Position numbers and translations under genes: made by a program. From positions 2,734,389-2,798,388 of the forward strand of contig CM035309.1 of the NCBI GenBank assembly GCA_002900995.3: a stretch of DNA of 64,000 bases, given 5' to 3'. Numbering within the stretch: position 1 is the stretch's first letter; every line of letters starts with the position of its first letter. Below the pieces are notes generated by a model. It saw only the letters and a list, made by a program, of their open reading frames with translations. It ran no database searches and had not been told where the DNA came from. This stretch comes from Ganoderma boninense. Taxonomy: Eukaryota > Basidiomycota > Agaricomycetes > Polyporales > Polyporaceae. Shown one piece after another: positions 48,524 to 59,142 of this stretch.

Positions 48524-50763
48524 ATGATGCTCCCCCCACTCTCAGTTTTCCTATCTGCCTGCTGTGCCCTTGTACGTCCTGCTCGTCCCCCCACTTCATG
48601 CAATACTCAGACCCATTCATCTGTCCTCAGGTTGCACATCAAGCATTCAGGCTACACGAAACCTACTATGTTCCTGTTCATTTAGCCCTCTTGTTTGGTC
48701 CCCCCACCGCGATTACGGGAGCAACATGGGCACTGCGGCCTGTTGCTAACGATTCCACGTCACCGTCATGGCTTCCTATCTTTGGAACGTACCTTGGTGC
48801 TCTCGTTGCATCGGTAGTGTTCTACCGTCTTTCCCCTTTCCATCCCCTCGCGCGGGTCCCTGGACCGCTTTGTTTCAAGGTGTCCAAGATATGGATGGCG
48901 ACGTGCTGCGCGATGGGGTTGGAGTCGCAGTTGATCATGGCTCTCCATGAGGAATATGGCGACATCGTCCGTACAGGTACGTCGTGCATCTCTAACTGAA
49001 GGCTACGTATCTGTTCATTCAGCGATGCACCTCAGGACCCAATGAGATCTCTATCCGGGACCCATCCGTCATAGACACCCTCATGGGAGCCACCGGCGCG
49101 CCTAAAGGTCCTAGTACGTGTCCTTGATTCTGAACCGTGTTATTCATGATGTTTCTGAACACAATCCCCTTCAGATTGGCTCGGTTTCACCCTCAAATAC
49201 AACGATCCTCCTCTCATTGGAATACAGGATCCCAAGGAACATAAACGTGTCCGTCGGCCCTGGAATCGTAGCATGACACCGCCGGCCCTCAAGGAGTATG
49301 AGATTCTCATGGAGAATCGAGTCACTGAGTTCATTCGGTCTCTTGACTCGCGACGTGGCCAGGTAGTTGTCATGCAAGAAATTGTTCGGGGCCTTTCATG
49401 TGAGTGACTTGTTCATTGAGCGAGATTGCCACTGAGGCTTTACAATGGTTTCCTACCTAGGCGGAGTTTTATATCGCGCCAATATGGTGTGAGTCTATGC
49501 TCATAAACCAAGCGCTATAGTATACATGCTGACCAAAATAACTCCACCAGCTTTGGAGAGGCTTCTAAGCATACAGAGAACACGACCTTCTGGTCACCGC
49601 TCGATGACGGGACAAGGTGCGTCGTCTTTTCCAGCCTTCTCATCGCCAAAGCGCTTCTTATCTTCACCCGAAATCAGGCCGGCTGCCTTCTTGGCACACG
49701 TTCCGTGGCTAGGATTCTATGTCCGACTTATCCCTCCTGCCGTCGCGCAAGTAACTGGATTCATCGCTCGATGCCAAACCCTGATCGAGATGCGTATGGC
49801 TCAAGGTTCTGAGAAGCCAGACCTGTTTTATCACCTAGTTCGTTCTCATAGCCCTCCCTGTCATACGTCGGTCGTGTTGCTTATGCGCTTGTAGAGCGAC
49901 GAAGACTTGGGAACCCCGGAGCCGCTCCCCATGAACGAGCTCGTCAACCACGGGATCCTCGCAGTTGTTGCTGGGACGGAGACGACGGCGATCGGTATGA
50001 CCTGTCTGTTCTACGCCATCCTGACCAACCCGGAGATATACGCGAAACTGGAAGCGGAAGTGGACAAGTTCAGCCATGGCTTGCAGTCTCCCACGGACAC
50101 GTCGCACCACTCCGAGATGCACTACCTCGAGGCCGTCATGTAAGAGCTCTCTATCGCCTGTGACGAGAGTGGAGTCACGTACTGACAGGTCCCGCGCAGA
50201 TCGGAGACGATGCGTCTGTACAACCCTGCGCCGAACGGCAGCCCCCGCAGGGTGCCGTCGAATGGCAGCGGCATGTACGCTGGTGGCATGTACGTCCATT
50301 TCCTAGTCTTCAGCCCTCTCACATTAGCTACTCACCGGAAGTCCCACGTTGCACTTGCACACACAGGTACATCCCCCCAGGCACGTCCTTCGCGTGCCAC
50401 ACGCGCTCGATGCAGCTCGACCCGCGCAACTTCTCCGCCCCGGACGTCTTCTGGCCCGAGCGCTGGCTCGTCGCCTCCGGCAAGCTCAAGTCGGCGCGCC
50501 TGCCTGGCATCGGGGTCGAGTACGACGCGGCGACGCTCGTGCACAACAAGGCCGCGTACATCCCGTTCTCGTACGGGCCGATGAACTGCATCGGGCGCGA
50601 CCTCAGCCTGGGCGTGATCCGGATGGTCGTGTGCGCGCTGGTGCGCCGGTTCAGGTTCGAGTTGACGGAGGGCTGGGACGCGCGCGCTTGGAGGGAGGGG
50701 ATCAGGGAGCTGGGGGTGACGAGGTGCCCGCCGCTTCCGGTGGTGGTCACGGCCAGGTCGTGA
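48524..50763 (+). CDS. cytochrome P450 monooxygenase, P450-A (copy 2)
   Basis: Second copy of the 22962-25195 gene with the same exon-intron plan. The hinge LSPFHPLARVPGPL, the I-helix AGTETTAIGMTCLFYAIL, SETMR, FWPERWLVASGKL and the haem loop FSYGPMNCIGRDLSLGVI are all present; the stop is at 50761-50763. The last exon differs by about 5% from copy 1 (EYDAATLVHNK against EYNAETLVHNK). Exons 4 and 5 (49365-49485) carry insertions of 2 and 4 nt that together keep frame but replace the local sequence (MQEIVRGLS... against MQKLFGPFM...), so this spot is either a consensus error or a real change. Otherwise intact. Confidence 0.85.
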
Positions 50764-51080
50764 GGACGTGCAACTGTGATTGTATCTGTAATTATGTGCT
50801 GCGCATTACTGCTTGTTGCAGACGTCGGTGTTAAGTAAGAGTATCGAGATAAAGATGCGCGGGCACTTGGTGTCGAGAACATGTACTCATCGCTTTCGTG
50901 TATAATCGAGGAACAAGAGTCCTTCTGAAGAGTGTCGAGGTGCGAAGGAGCTCTTGGATGGACCTTGAGAGACTGGGGTGTTTGTCGTCGTGCCCCGTCG
51001 GGGAGCATGGTGCGTATTATCAGAAGAAGTACTACCAGGACACTCTTGGATAGAGGCGGCGGGAGGCGGAGACTTTGGTA

Positions 51081-51616
51081 CCACATGGTTCTCCTAGTGT
51101 ATATAGGATTTGTTTGTCACCCGGACATGACAAGACGGGTGGTTTGCTTACCACCCGGGGCTGGCCGGGTGGCTTATAATATGCAGAAGTGACGGCCGGC
51201 CGCAGGTGGGTTGAGGCACCAGATTGATATGTCAGAATACAGTAGTGATGGTGTGTACGGTCATCCTCCAACATGCGCATGGGTGATCAGTGATGGTAGA
51301 GAGGAAGGATAGAATCTGTCGAAAGCAATGCCTGGCAGGCAAGGTGTTTGGATTAGGTCCTGACCCTCTGAGATGCATGGTAAACTTCACTGTACGCTTA
51401 CAGTTTGCTGCATTGAGGCAGTCCCAGGGTCTGTGGGGCATGTATGTAAGCTTATAGTATATGACTGAATGCTGTTGAAGGACGACGTGACCAACTTTGC
51501 AGCATAGCCACACGAACACATTCCAATGGCTTGTATAGGAGATATAGCATGCTCAGTGTGCAGGGAAAGCGTACATCTTGGTTGATTAGTTTGAAGAACG
51601 AGCACCAGTCTACACG
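51081..51616. other. structured segment absent from unit 1
   Basis: Begins where homology to unit 1 ends (after GAGACTTTG). It contains nested inverted repeats: CCACCCGG-GGCTGG-CCGGGTGG at 51151-51172, and GGGTGG pairing with CCACCC across 51137-51156. The rest has no recognised gene. It also occurs in the left arm (about 36600-37100). Confidence 0.6.
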
Positions 51617-52152
51617 CCGGCCGGAAACCAATGGCGAGAACGCGCAGCCCGGCCGGGTGTCGTACCCGGACAAGCCTGCAGCTCGACTGCTCAGCTCTGC
51701 ACGGCGGCGTGGCCTGGTTCTCGACGTTCCTGCTATCAGATCAGTTCGAAGAAAGCCTCACCTGTAGTGCGGCTGCCTGCGTCTGGGAGGATAGCCCGGC
51801 CGGCAACCAATGGCGAGAAAGCGCAGCCCGGCCGGATGTTGTACCCGGACAAGCCTACAGCTCGACTACTCAGCGCTGCACGGCGGCGTGTCCTGGTTCT
51901 CGACGTTCCTGCTATCAGGTCAGTTCGAAGAAAGCCTCACCTGTAGTGCGGCTGCCTGCGTCCGGGAGGATAGCCCGGCCGGCAACCAATGGCGAGAAAG
52001 CGCAGCCCGGCCGGATGTTGTACCCGGACAAGCCTACAGCTCGACTACTCAGCGCTGCACGGCGGCGTGTCCTGGTTCTCGACGTTCCTGCTATCAGGTC
52101 AGTTCGAAGAAAGCCTCACCTGTAGTGCGGCTGCCTGCGTCCGGGAGGATAG
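51617..52152 (+). repeat. 179-bp tandem repeat, three copies
   Basis: Three consecutive copies with a 179-bp period; identical landmarks ATGGCGAGAA recur at 51631, 51810 and 51989. The second and third copies are nearly identical and the first is slightly diverged. Units contain the palindromic core CCGGCCGG. A further copy appears to have been cut by the LTR beginning at 52153. Because 179 is not a multiple of 3, the repeat opens a long alternating frame that should not be taken for a gene. Confidence 0.92.
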
Positions 52153-52614
52153 TGTTACGACTGGCTGTCGAGTAAGACCAGGGAGGAGGCTTACGAGACG
52201 AGCAAGGGCGTCGACGAGCACTTGTGCAGCGAGAGCGGAGCAGGGCTCGACAGTCAGGCTGGAGACAAGATGTATTGAGCGAGTAACTAACGAGCGAGAA
52301 TACAGTGAGGCTTACCTGGAGACAAGAGGTCGAAACTGAGGTCTCCAGGTAGCGAAGTACAGGCCTTATATACATGTAGCGGACAATGGGAACTGGGGAC
52401 AATAGGTAACTATGGACACGGGAACCAGTGGGAGAACAATGGTATGTAGTACAATGACGACGGGAACAATGGGTAACGGGAGTTATTGTACTGCGAGAAC
52501 AAGGGACGGGTTTGCTAAACAACGGAGGACAATAAGGACGACGCGGGAGGCAAACAGTCCAAAAAAAGGGAAAGAGAGACGCCGGGGTAGGCGCCGAGCG
52601 TGCCGTTCGTGACA
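52153..52614 (-). mobile_element. LTR of a gypsy/Ty3-type retrotransposon (minus), 462 bp
   Basis: Read on the minus strand, the LTR starts TGTCACGAACGG and ends CCAGTCGTAACA. It is preceded immediately by a purine-rich tract (AGGAGGGGGGTAT at 52615-52627), the classic polypurine primer site that adjoins a 3' LTR. A TATATAAGG promoter box lies at about 52365-52374. The element interior would lie to the right and is lost in the N gap. It inserted into the 179-bp repeat array. Confidence 0.82.
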
Positions 52615-52667
52615 ATACCCCCCTCCTAAGGATCGTGTCCTCACGATCGAGTTTTCTTGTTGGGAGG

Positions 52668-52767
52668 NNNNNNNNNNNNNNNNNNNNNNNNNNNNNNNNN
52701 NNNNNNNNNNNNNNNNNNNNNNNNNNNNNNNNNNNNNNNNNNNNNNNNNNNNNNNNNNNNNNNNNNN
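52668..52767. other. assembly gap, 100 N
   Basis: Exactly 100 N. The left flank is the internal end of a retrotransposon and the right flank is the middle of DUF6534-2, so the true gap must contain the element interior and the 3' exons of that gene. The size is nominal. Confidence 0.99.
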
Positions 52768-54252
52768 ATGACATCTAGCATGGAGTCAGTGCTACCGGTG
52801 TGGTCGGGTCAGTCATTGTGCTCCGAATTTATGGTAAAAGTCTATGAACCGTTTCACGCCAGTACGGCTTCTCCGCAATGCGAATATCAGCATGATGGTG
52901 ATGATTATGTCGGAAGTAACAGCCATGGTAGAGCCGGTGGAGACGAGCCACTGCATAGCAGTCAGTTGTCGCGCGAATATACTGGGAATTACACGGCTTG
53001 TCACTCACAGTGACATGCCTGAAGCCTTCAAACGTGGGGATGATGAAGCTGAGTTACAGAGCTCAGTGAATCGTCGCGAGACAGAGACGAAGACGGGACT
53101 CACGCTTCGGTGGTAGCCGCTAGTTACGAGTATTCAGTATGTGTCGCCGAACGACAATAATAATGTCCTTACCTATGAAGAAGCCTGCATCGAGAAAAGA
53201 GTGGTTCTCAGCAGAATCCTTGGTAACCGGGCACCACTGTGTGGCTCACCCATTTCAATGAAGCATAGAAATACCTATACGATATGAGAAAATGTAAGAA
53301 GTACTTAGACGACAACTTACAGCGAATAGCACAAATATTCTGTATCCGCGGCCGACTGGTTGTACGGAGGAAACCCGAGTAAACATCCGCTTGGAAGGTT
53401 TCGACTCGAAGACACGTACGGACATACACTCGGCGGACGAAGAAACTGCAATACTATTAAGATAGAGCCAGTCATGACCAGAACAGGACGCGACCCACCT
53501 CTGAGTCGAAACCATCGCAAGACCCTGGAGTACCAGCGAAATTGTCAGAGACTGTATGCCGATAACAGCATTGTCCACTTACAGATACGACTGGGAATAG
53601 CTAGAATTACTTTTCAGTAAGTCTGACGACGGCACAATTGCTGTTCCACCCTTACATTGATAGACCTGTCGACGATTGTAAATATCATTTGGTAAAAACT
53701 TCGAGAAGGTTGCCTACCACATCCCTCGAAGGAGAGCCGGTGGGTCGAAGTAGTTTGATACAAGATAGTAATAGCTGTATCCCCGGGACAGTAGATGTCA
53801 CTAATTGGTACACACGAGAGCGTAAACTCCTCACCAGACATGTATGCTCATTGCAGACGTAACAGTCTCCAGTAGTCTGCATAGGGTCGTTTGGATTCTC
53901 AAATGTGTGATATTAATCAACGACATACACGACAAAGCACACCTATGACAATTAACCCTGGTCAGTCCAGGGAAGCGCACTGGGATAACACCAGACGCAC
54001 CAGCCACTTCAAGCTCTGAAGATCGGAAGGGTACATGCGGAAATATCGATACGACTGATGCAAAGTGATTCCGTACAAGCTACACCGCGCTAGTCAGCTT
54101 CCACAGGAATGTTGGGCGCGGAAGGGGGCTCACATGAGAGCGATAAATGTACCAAGTAACACGGCACCAAAGGTATTGTCCAGAGCAGGGACCTTTGGTA
54201 ACAAGGCCAGAGGGTCCGCAGGTACCTCCGTGGCGTTGATTGAAGTCGACAT
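52768..54252 (-). CDS. DUF6534 family membrane protein (paralogue 2, copy 2), 3'-truncated by gap
   Basis: Counterpart of 25712-27824. Minus-strand start ATG 54250-54252 (MSTSINATEVPADPLALLPK, then PALDNTFGAVLLGTFIALM). The helix exon STGSTMAVTSDIIITIMLIF with the loop ALRRSRTGVKR lies near 52850-52940, and TDSMLDVM is cut by the gap at 52768. The last four or so exons are missing from the assembly rather than shown to be lost. Confidence 0.72.
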
Positions 54253-56132
54253 GCTTGCCCGCGGACAGTGGAATGGTATGGCATAGACCAGAACACGAGA
54301 TAGTGTGGGACAGAAGCACCTACGCCTACCCTGAATGGATACCTCTTTATACGGACACAGAGGACTACTATGGACGCACCGAGACGAAGCCTAGAAGGCT
54401 ATGGCAGGGAGACTTGAACAAGTGCGCCCATGAAGCACTGGCGAGGCGCTCCGAGGAGACCAAAATGATGATGCTTCGTCGATGTGGAACAGGAAATGCT
54501 GATATTCAGCGATGGATGGAAGCCGCGAACGGGTGAGCGCAGCAGAAGCTGCGAGCGAGCCGCTGAACCCTATGATCCCCCTGCCCCCCCAAGAATTTGC
54601 CTTTACTCCGAAGCAGGGGTGATGGTCGGGGATTGTTAATACAAAATGACAGTTTTTGATCAGAAATGAGGGAACGAGCTGCCGGAAGAAATCCAGGTAC
54701 TTACCCTTGGTTATGATTAGTTCATTCGATACACCTCAAAGCCTAGCATCTTGATAGTTCGAACACTGCAGTGTTGAGGAAGGAGATGGCTCTAACTGAG
54801 AAGATGTGGAGAAGGTGTAATGAACCTTCAGATCTGTTGAAGATGGCCACGGACGAGGAGATGACGCGCCCGAGCCGCGGTGCGTGTATTCCAGCCTACT
54901 GTCTACCGTGAGAGTCATCTGGGAGTTGCCACAACAAGGGTGGCTTCGGCTTCGGTGGCTTCAGAGCCAAAGCTTCCGCCTCCACCCAACGTGAACCAGT
55001 TCTCCTGAAATACAGCTGAGAAATTGGATAGCAAGACCCATCGAAGAGTCCTACGCGACATCGTCAAACAGCAGGTGTCTGCAGCCACATCAATTGAGAC
55101 GCTGCCAGAGCTCCACGGCATGTTCTCCGAGCAGTCCACTATTCGGAGAGACAAGTTGCCCTGATCTCTTCCATCGTGGACCGTACTTTTCTCATACCCT
55201 TGTTGCCTCCCGATGGGCTGCCCGGACATTCGGAGGCTTTGTTCGCCTAATAATAGCGCGCACGAAGCCCAGAACCCCGATGTCGAGATGGAGCTTCCCC
55301 ACACTTTGGTGAGCTCAGAGCACATCAACGGATGGATGGCGAGCTCCGGTGCTCACCAGTTCCACAGGCACCGCTGTCCTGTCCTGTACATCCATACCGC
55401 TCTCCCCCAGGTTCGCAAGTGTGTTCTCCGTGCCCAGACTCCGATTTTGAGCGGAAGACAGGGGAAGCTGCCCACGACCATCGCAATCATCCACAATTCG
55501 ACCGCCCGACGTGACCGCCCACGTCCCGAGTGATCGCGATGCCCATCTTGCAGAGGATAATTTATCCGGAGGAGTACCCTCCGCCATACCAGAGGGAGAC
55601 ACGCACCAAGCCAGCAGGAAGTTGGAGATTCTTCAGATAAGTGCTCAGACCATCAGCGCTACGCAACCCCATCCAGCAGTGCGGCAGCAAGCCTCCCCTT
55701 CAGCGCTTCGAATCCGTCCGATGTTTGGTTGTCTTTACCATCGTGGGTGGACCGTGAGTAGGCGGAGTCTTGAATCGGTGGCCTCCTCAACGCCCGTCTG
55801 GGGACGAGATCATGCCCGTCAATACCGGAGAAGTTGGACAGGTTCCCAGACAGCACGCGCCATGCATCGCCCATCGCCGACCGACCACGAGACCGATATT
55901 CTGTGGGTACCTGCGAAAGCTCGCCATTCGGCAGAACATAACAACAAAAGCAGGGCGGAGGACAAGACAGCATTTCAAATACATTCGAGCAGCTTCGACA
56001 GCACATTCGACAGGGAACGGAAGCAGGAGAAGAGCGCGACAGCGGCAGAAACAGAAAACAAGCGACGCTCGTGAGTTCGCGAGCGGCGTCGGGGAAGGTA
56101 CGCTTGCGAGAGCTAGCAGCGGCATCCGGAGA
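54253..56132. other. inter-gene region of unit 2
   Basis: Counterpart of 27825-29671, with elevated divergence at 54560-55700. No recognised gene. Confidence 0.4.
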
Positions 56133-58377
56133 TTATAGATCCCCTTGGTAGAGGCGGCCCCCGAAATCCGCGGGCGCATCGCCCGCGGGCAGCTCGGCAG
56201 GCTTCAGTTTCGGCGCGCTGAACTTGGCAGAGAGGTCCACGGCGCTGTTGGCCTGAAACTGCATAGCGCGCCCGCCCCCGGGAACATCAGCGATGCTGCA
56301 CAGGGGCAGGAGGGGTGCGGCGACTCGCCTCGATGTGGGTGTTCGTCTTGACCGCGGCGGCGACGTGGTCGCTCATCTCGACCCAGCTCGGCCCTGTGCC
56401 ACTCGGATTGTCGGCGCGGTGCTTGTTGCGAGACCGACGGGAATTCAACCTGGTGGATTGATGAGTACAGAAGGCTGCGCTCGTATGAGAGCGAGACTTG
56501 CACTGCAAGAACGGAATTCGAATACACTGCAGGCGGGAGGTCAATGGGCGGATACCCGAGCATTCAGAGGTTCGAGCACTTACGTTTCGACGACACGATG
56601 TATATTGCGCAGTAAATGAGGGAGTCAGGTTGCAGGACAGCCTGCAGTTCTGTCAGCGGGAAGGATAAATGCGTGATTCGGTGGTACGACGTACACTGAT
56701 CATTGCTCCAAGGTTGATTATGCTGCAAGGCGGGGCCTATATGAGTCCAAGATACCGACTGACAAACATACACGGAGCGAACCTCGTCAACAGCCCTGCA
56801 GCGAGTAAGGAGATGAGTAAATACACCTTGTGAAAGAGGTAGTGCTCTTACCAGTGTTGATCGCGAAGGAAATGAGGAGGTCGAGGATTGAGTCCGTCCT
56901 GAGCCAATGTCAGTAGTGGAGTGGGCGAAGTAGAGATGAACATCTGACCTCTTGAACCCTGTGCGATTCCTTCGCAGCACGGCAACCATAGCCCCAGAAA
57001 TCACTGAGTCTGTCAACACTCTGGTCCCAAGGGATGCTGATATGATCCACTACGATCGATGTAACCTCAGTCCGAGTCCATGTCGTGGGACGCATTCATC
57101 TTGGACTCACCGAGCTATGGTCCACGAATCTCTGGAAAGTAACATCCCGGAATCTGTGCGACTCGTCAGTGGACTTGCATTGTGTACAGGGGTCGCGCAC
57201 GCACATAGCAAAGGTAGCCACTGCATCAATGGCATTAGCCTGAGGACGCTTGAAATACTGAACCACTCACCCGCACAGAAAGCTACGAGAACAGGGTTTG
57301 TCAGATAAGAATGAGGCGAATCGAACCGTGCCTTTCACGCACCGAATTCCAACATTATGAGCAGTGTTGATATCTACACTTCAGGAAGTCAGTAGGGCAG
57401 AGCACGTCACATAGCCGTAGCATGCTGCGCACCGCCGCCAAAGGTACAATCAGGCGCTTGTTGCCTGCCACTGGAAGACCATGAGATGGGGATGAGATAT
57501 GGTCATACGGAGTGAGGTGACGAACAGATGATCACGCGGCGGGCGAAGAACCTATAGACAGGTCCAAACGTCAACGAAGGAAAAACCATGGCCAAAAGAA
57601 GTGAGAAGAGCGTACATGTGCGAGATCAATGAGATCAAGCCCTGAACAAGTGCTCGTCAGGTACCTCGAGGGACTAAAGTGGTAGTTGAAATTACCGTGG
57701 TCGGGATAACCAGCTGGTGGATTGGCGTGAGCTTGGCGAGATTGGCTTACAAGTATTGAAGGCTTACCCTGAGGGACCTGAAGCCATCGTGAACAAATCA
57801 TGGGAGTGAGGTCCAGCAGGGACAGGAACGAAAATTCGCAAGACCACGCACCATACTCCGCTGAGAAGGATGGTTGGCTGAAAATAGTGGGACACCATGT
57901 AGTAGTAGCTACGGTTCATGATATTCAGTCCGGCCTGTGTCCTCATCAATGATAAACTCACCACATGTGCACGATCAAAGCTTCATGAACGGTGTCTAGG
58001 GCACTGTGTGGTCCTTGAGCCCTTCTATCTCTCAAACACGGCGAAGGGCGTGCTCCGGAGCTTACCACAAGACGGTGACCTATACGAGGACTGTTTATGG
58101 CAGTGAAATGAACATGTGGCTGGAAAACTTACTGCTGCCTTGCTGGACCAGTGGTCCTTCGGATACCGTCGAAAGTAGCGAAATGTCTGGTGCACGAAGA
58201 CACCAGCAAGGCTGCAAGTGAATAAGGTCAATGGAGCGCAGGCGGCAAATAACAGGATTCGTACATAGATGACATGCAAGTCCCAACCAACATAGCTCCG
58301 AGAGTGTTGTCCAAGGCGGGGAACGCTATCTGATGCTCCCTCGGGGAGATTGCACCAGTGCTGCCGGTGGTGAACAT
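56133..58377 (-). CDS. DUF6534 family membrane protein (paralogue 3, copy 2)
   Basis: Near-identical counterpart of 29672-31906. Minus-strand start ATG 58375-58377 opens MFTTGSTGAISPREHQIAFP; then LAGVFVHQTFRYFRRYPKDH, DSVISGAMVAVLRRNRTGFK, DSLIYCAIYIVSSK, LNSRRSRNKHRADNPSGTGP, and the terminal GRLYQGDL frame with stop at 56133-56135. Differences from copy 1 are scattered substitutions and a few short indels; no clear lesion was found. Confidence 0.75.
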
Positions 58378-59142
58378 GGTGTACGTGAGAGGGCGGTAAG
58401 GCTTGAAGGTGATAGTACGTCCCCTGAAAAGTCAGCTTGTCGTCGTGGGGTGGAGATGATATATGCAAGAAGGAAACGGCAGTGGCACAGATGGTAAAAA
58501 CACGAGGAACAGTCGTACTCAGAGCCTCTTAGAACCCTGGGCGCCCTCTGCGACGTTCTCGCGACGCTTGCAATATAAACTGATGTGGGTGCCGCAGCCG
58601 GCGAGGCCGCCGGGCGACTAGCCACCGACCCCAAAGATAAGCGATCGAAGAGCGTCCAGCCACAGCTGATGCGCTCAGGACCTGGGATGTGGTGCCGAAG
58701 TATTAGCAGCATAGCGAGAAGCAGGAAGGATGGCCATAACAGACGCACAGTCCAGAGCCGGCCGTGTTTGCCGGAGGATTGAGGTACATCGGGTTTGGGG
58801 AAGGGCCCGGGGCAGGAGCCACCATGTTCAACTTCGTGCATAGGCCCGGACATCTTCCGAGTCGGTGCCCAACGTAGATTTTTCGCATATTCAACTGCAT
58901 TATAATGCGGAGAGAGAACCAACAATGACGGTGATCGTTAAGAAATAGGGCAGGGCAAGATCGGAAAACAGAGAGAGACTTCATCAGCGTCGTTGGCGAG
59001 TGGCGACTCGGAGTCGTGCACTGGCAGAGACCTATTGGCGCCTTAATCACCGTGTGACTACATTCTGCTTACATACTACGCCATGGATATTCAGAGGCTT
59101 CGAGAGCAGATTGAGACTCTCATCGGGACATTCGCCTCGTAA
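58378..59142. other. DUF6534-3 / P450-B spacer, unit 2
   Basis: Same as 31907-32670 in unit 1. A minus-strand open frame of about 199 codons (58326-58925) is kept in both copies, but it overlaps the DUF6534 start and reads as low-complexity Ser/Pro-rich sequence; I cannot assign it. Confidence 0.4.

Noticed and set aside
51631..52339. Long open frames of about 120-160 codons across the tandem array
   Set aside because: They arise because a 179-bp repeat cycles through frames; there is no start context, no motif, and the repeat continues outside the frames.
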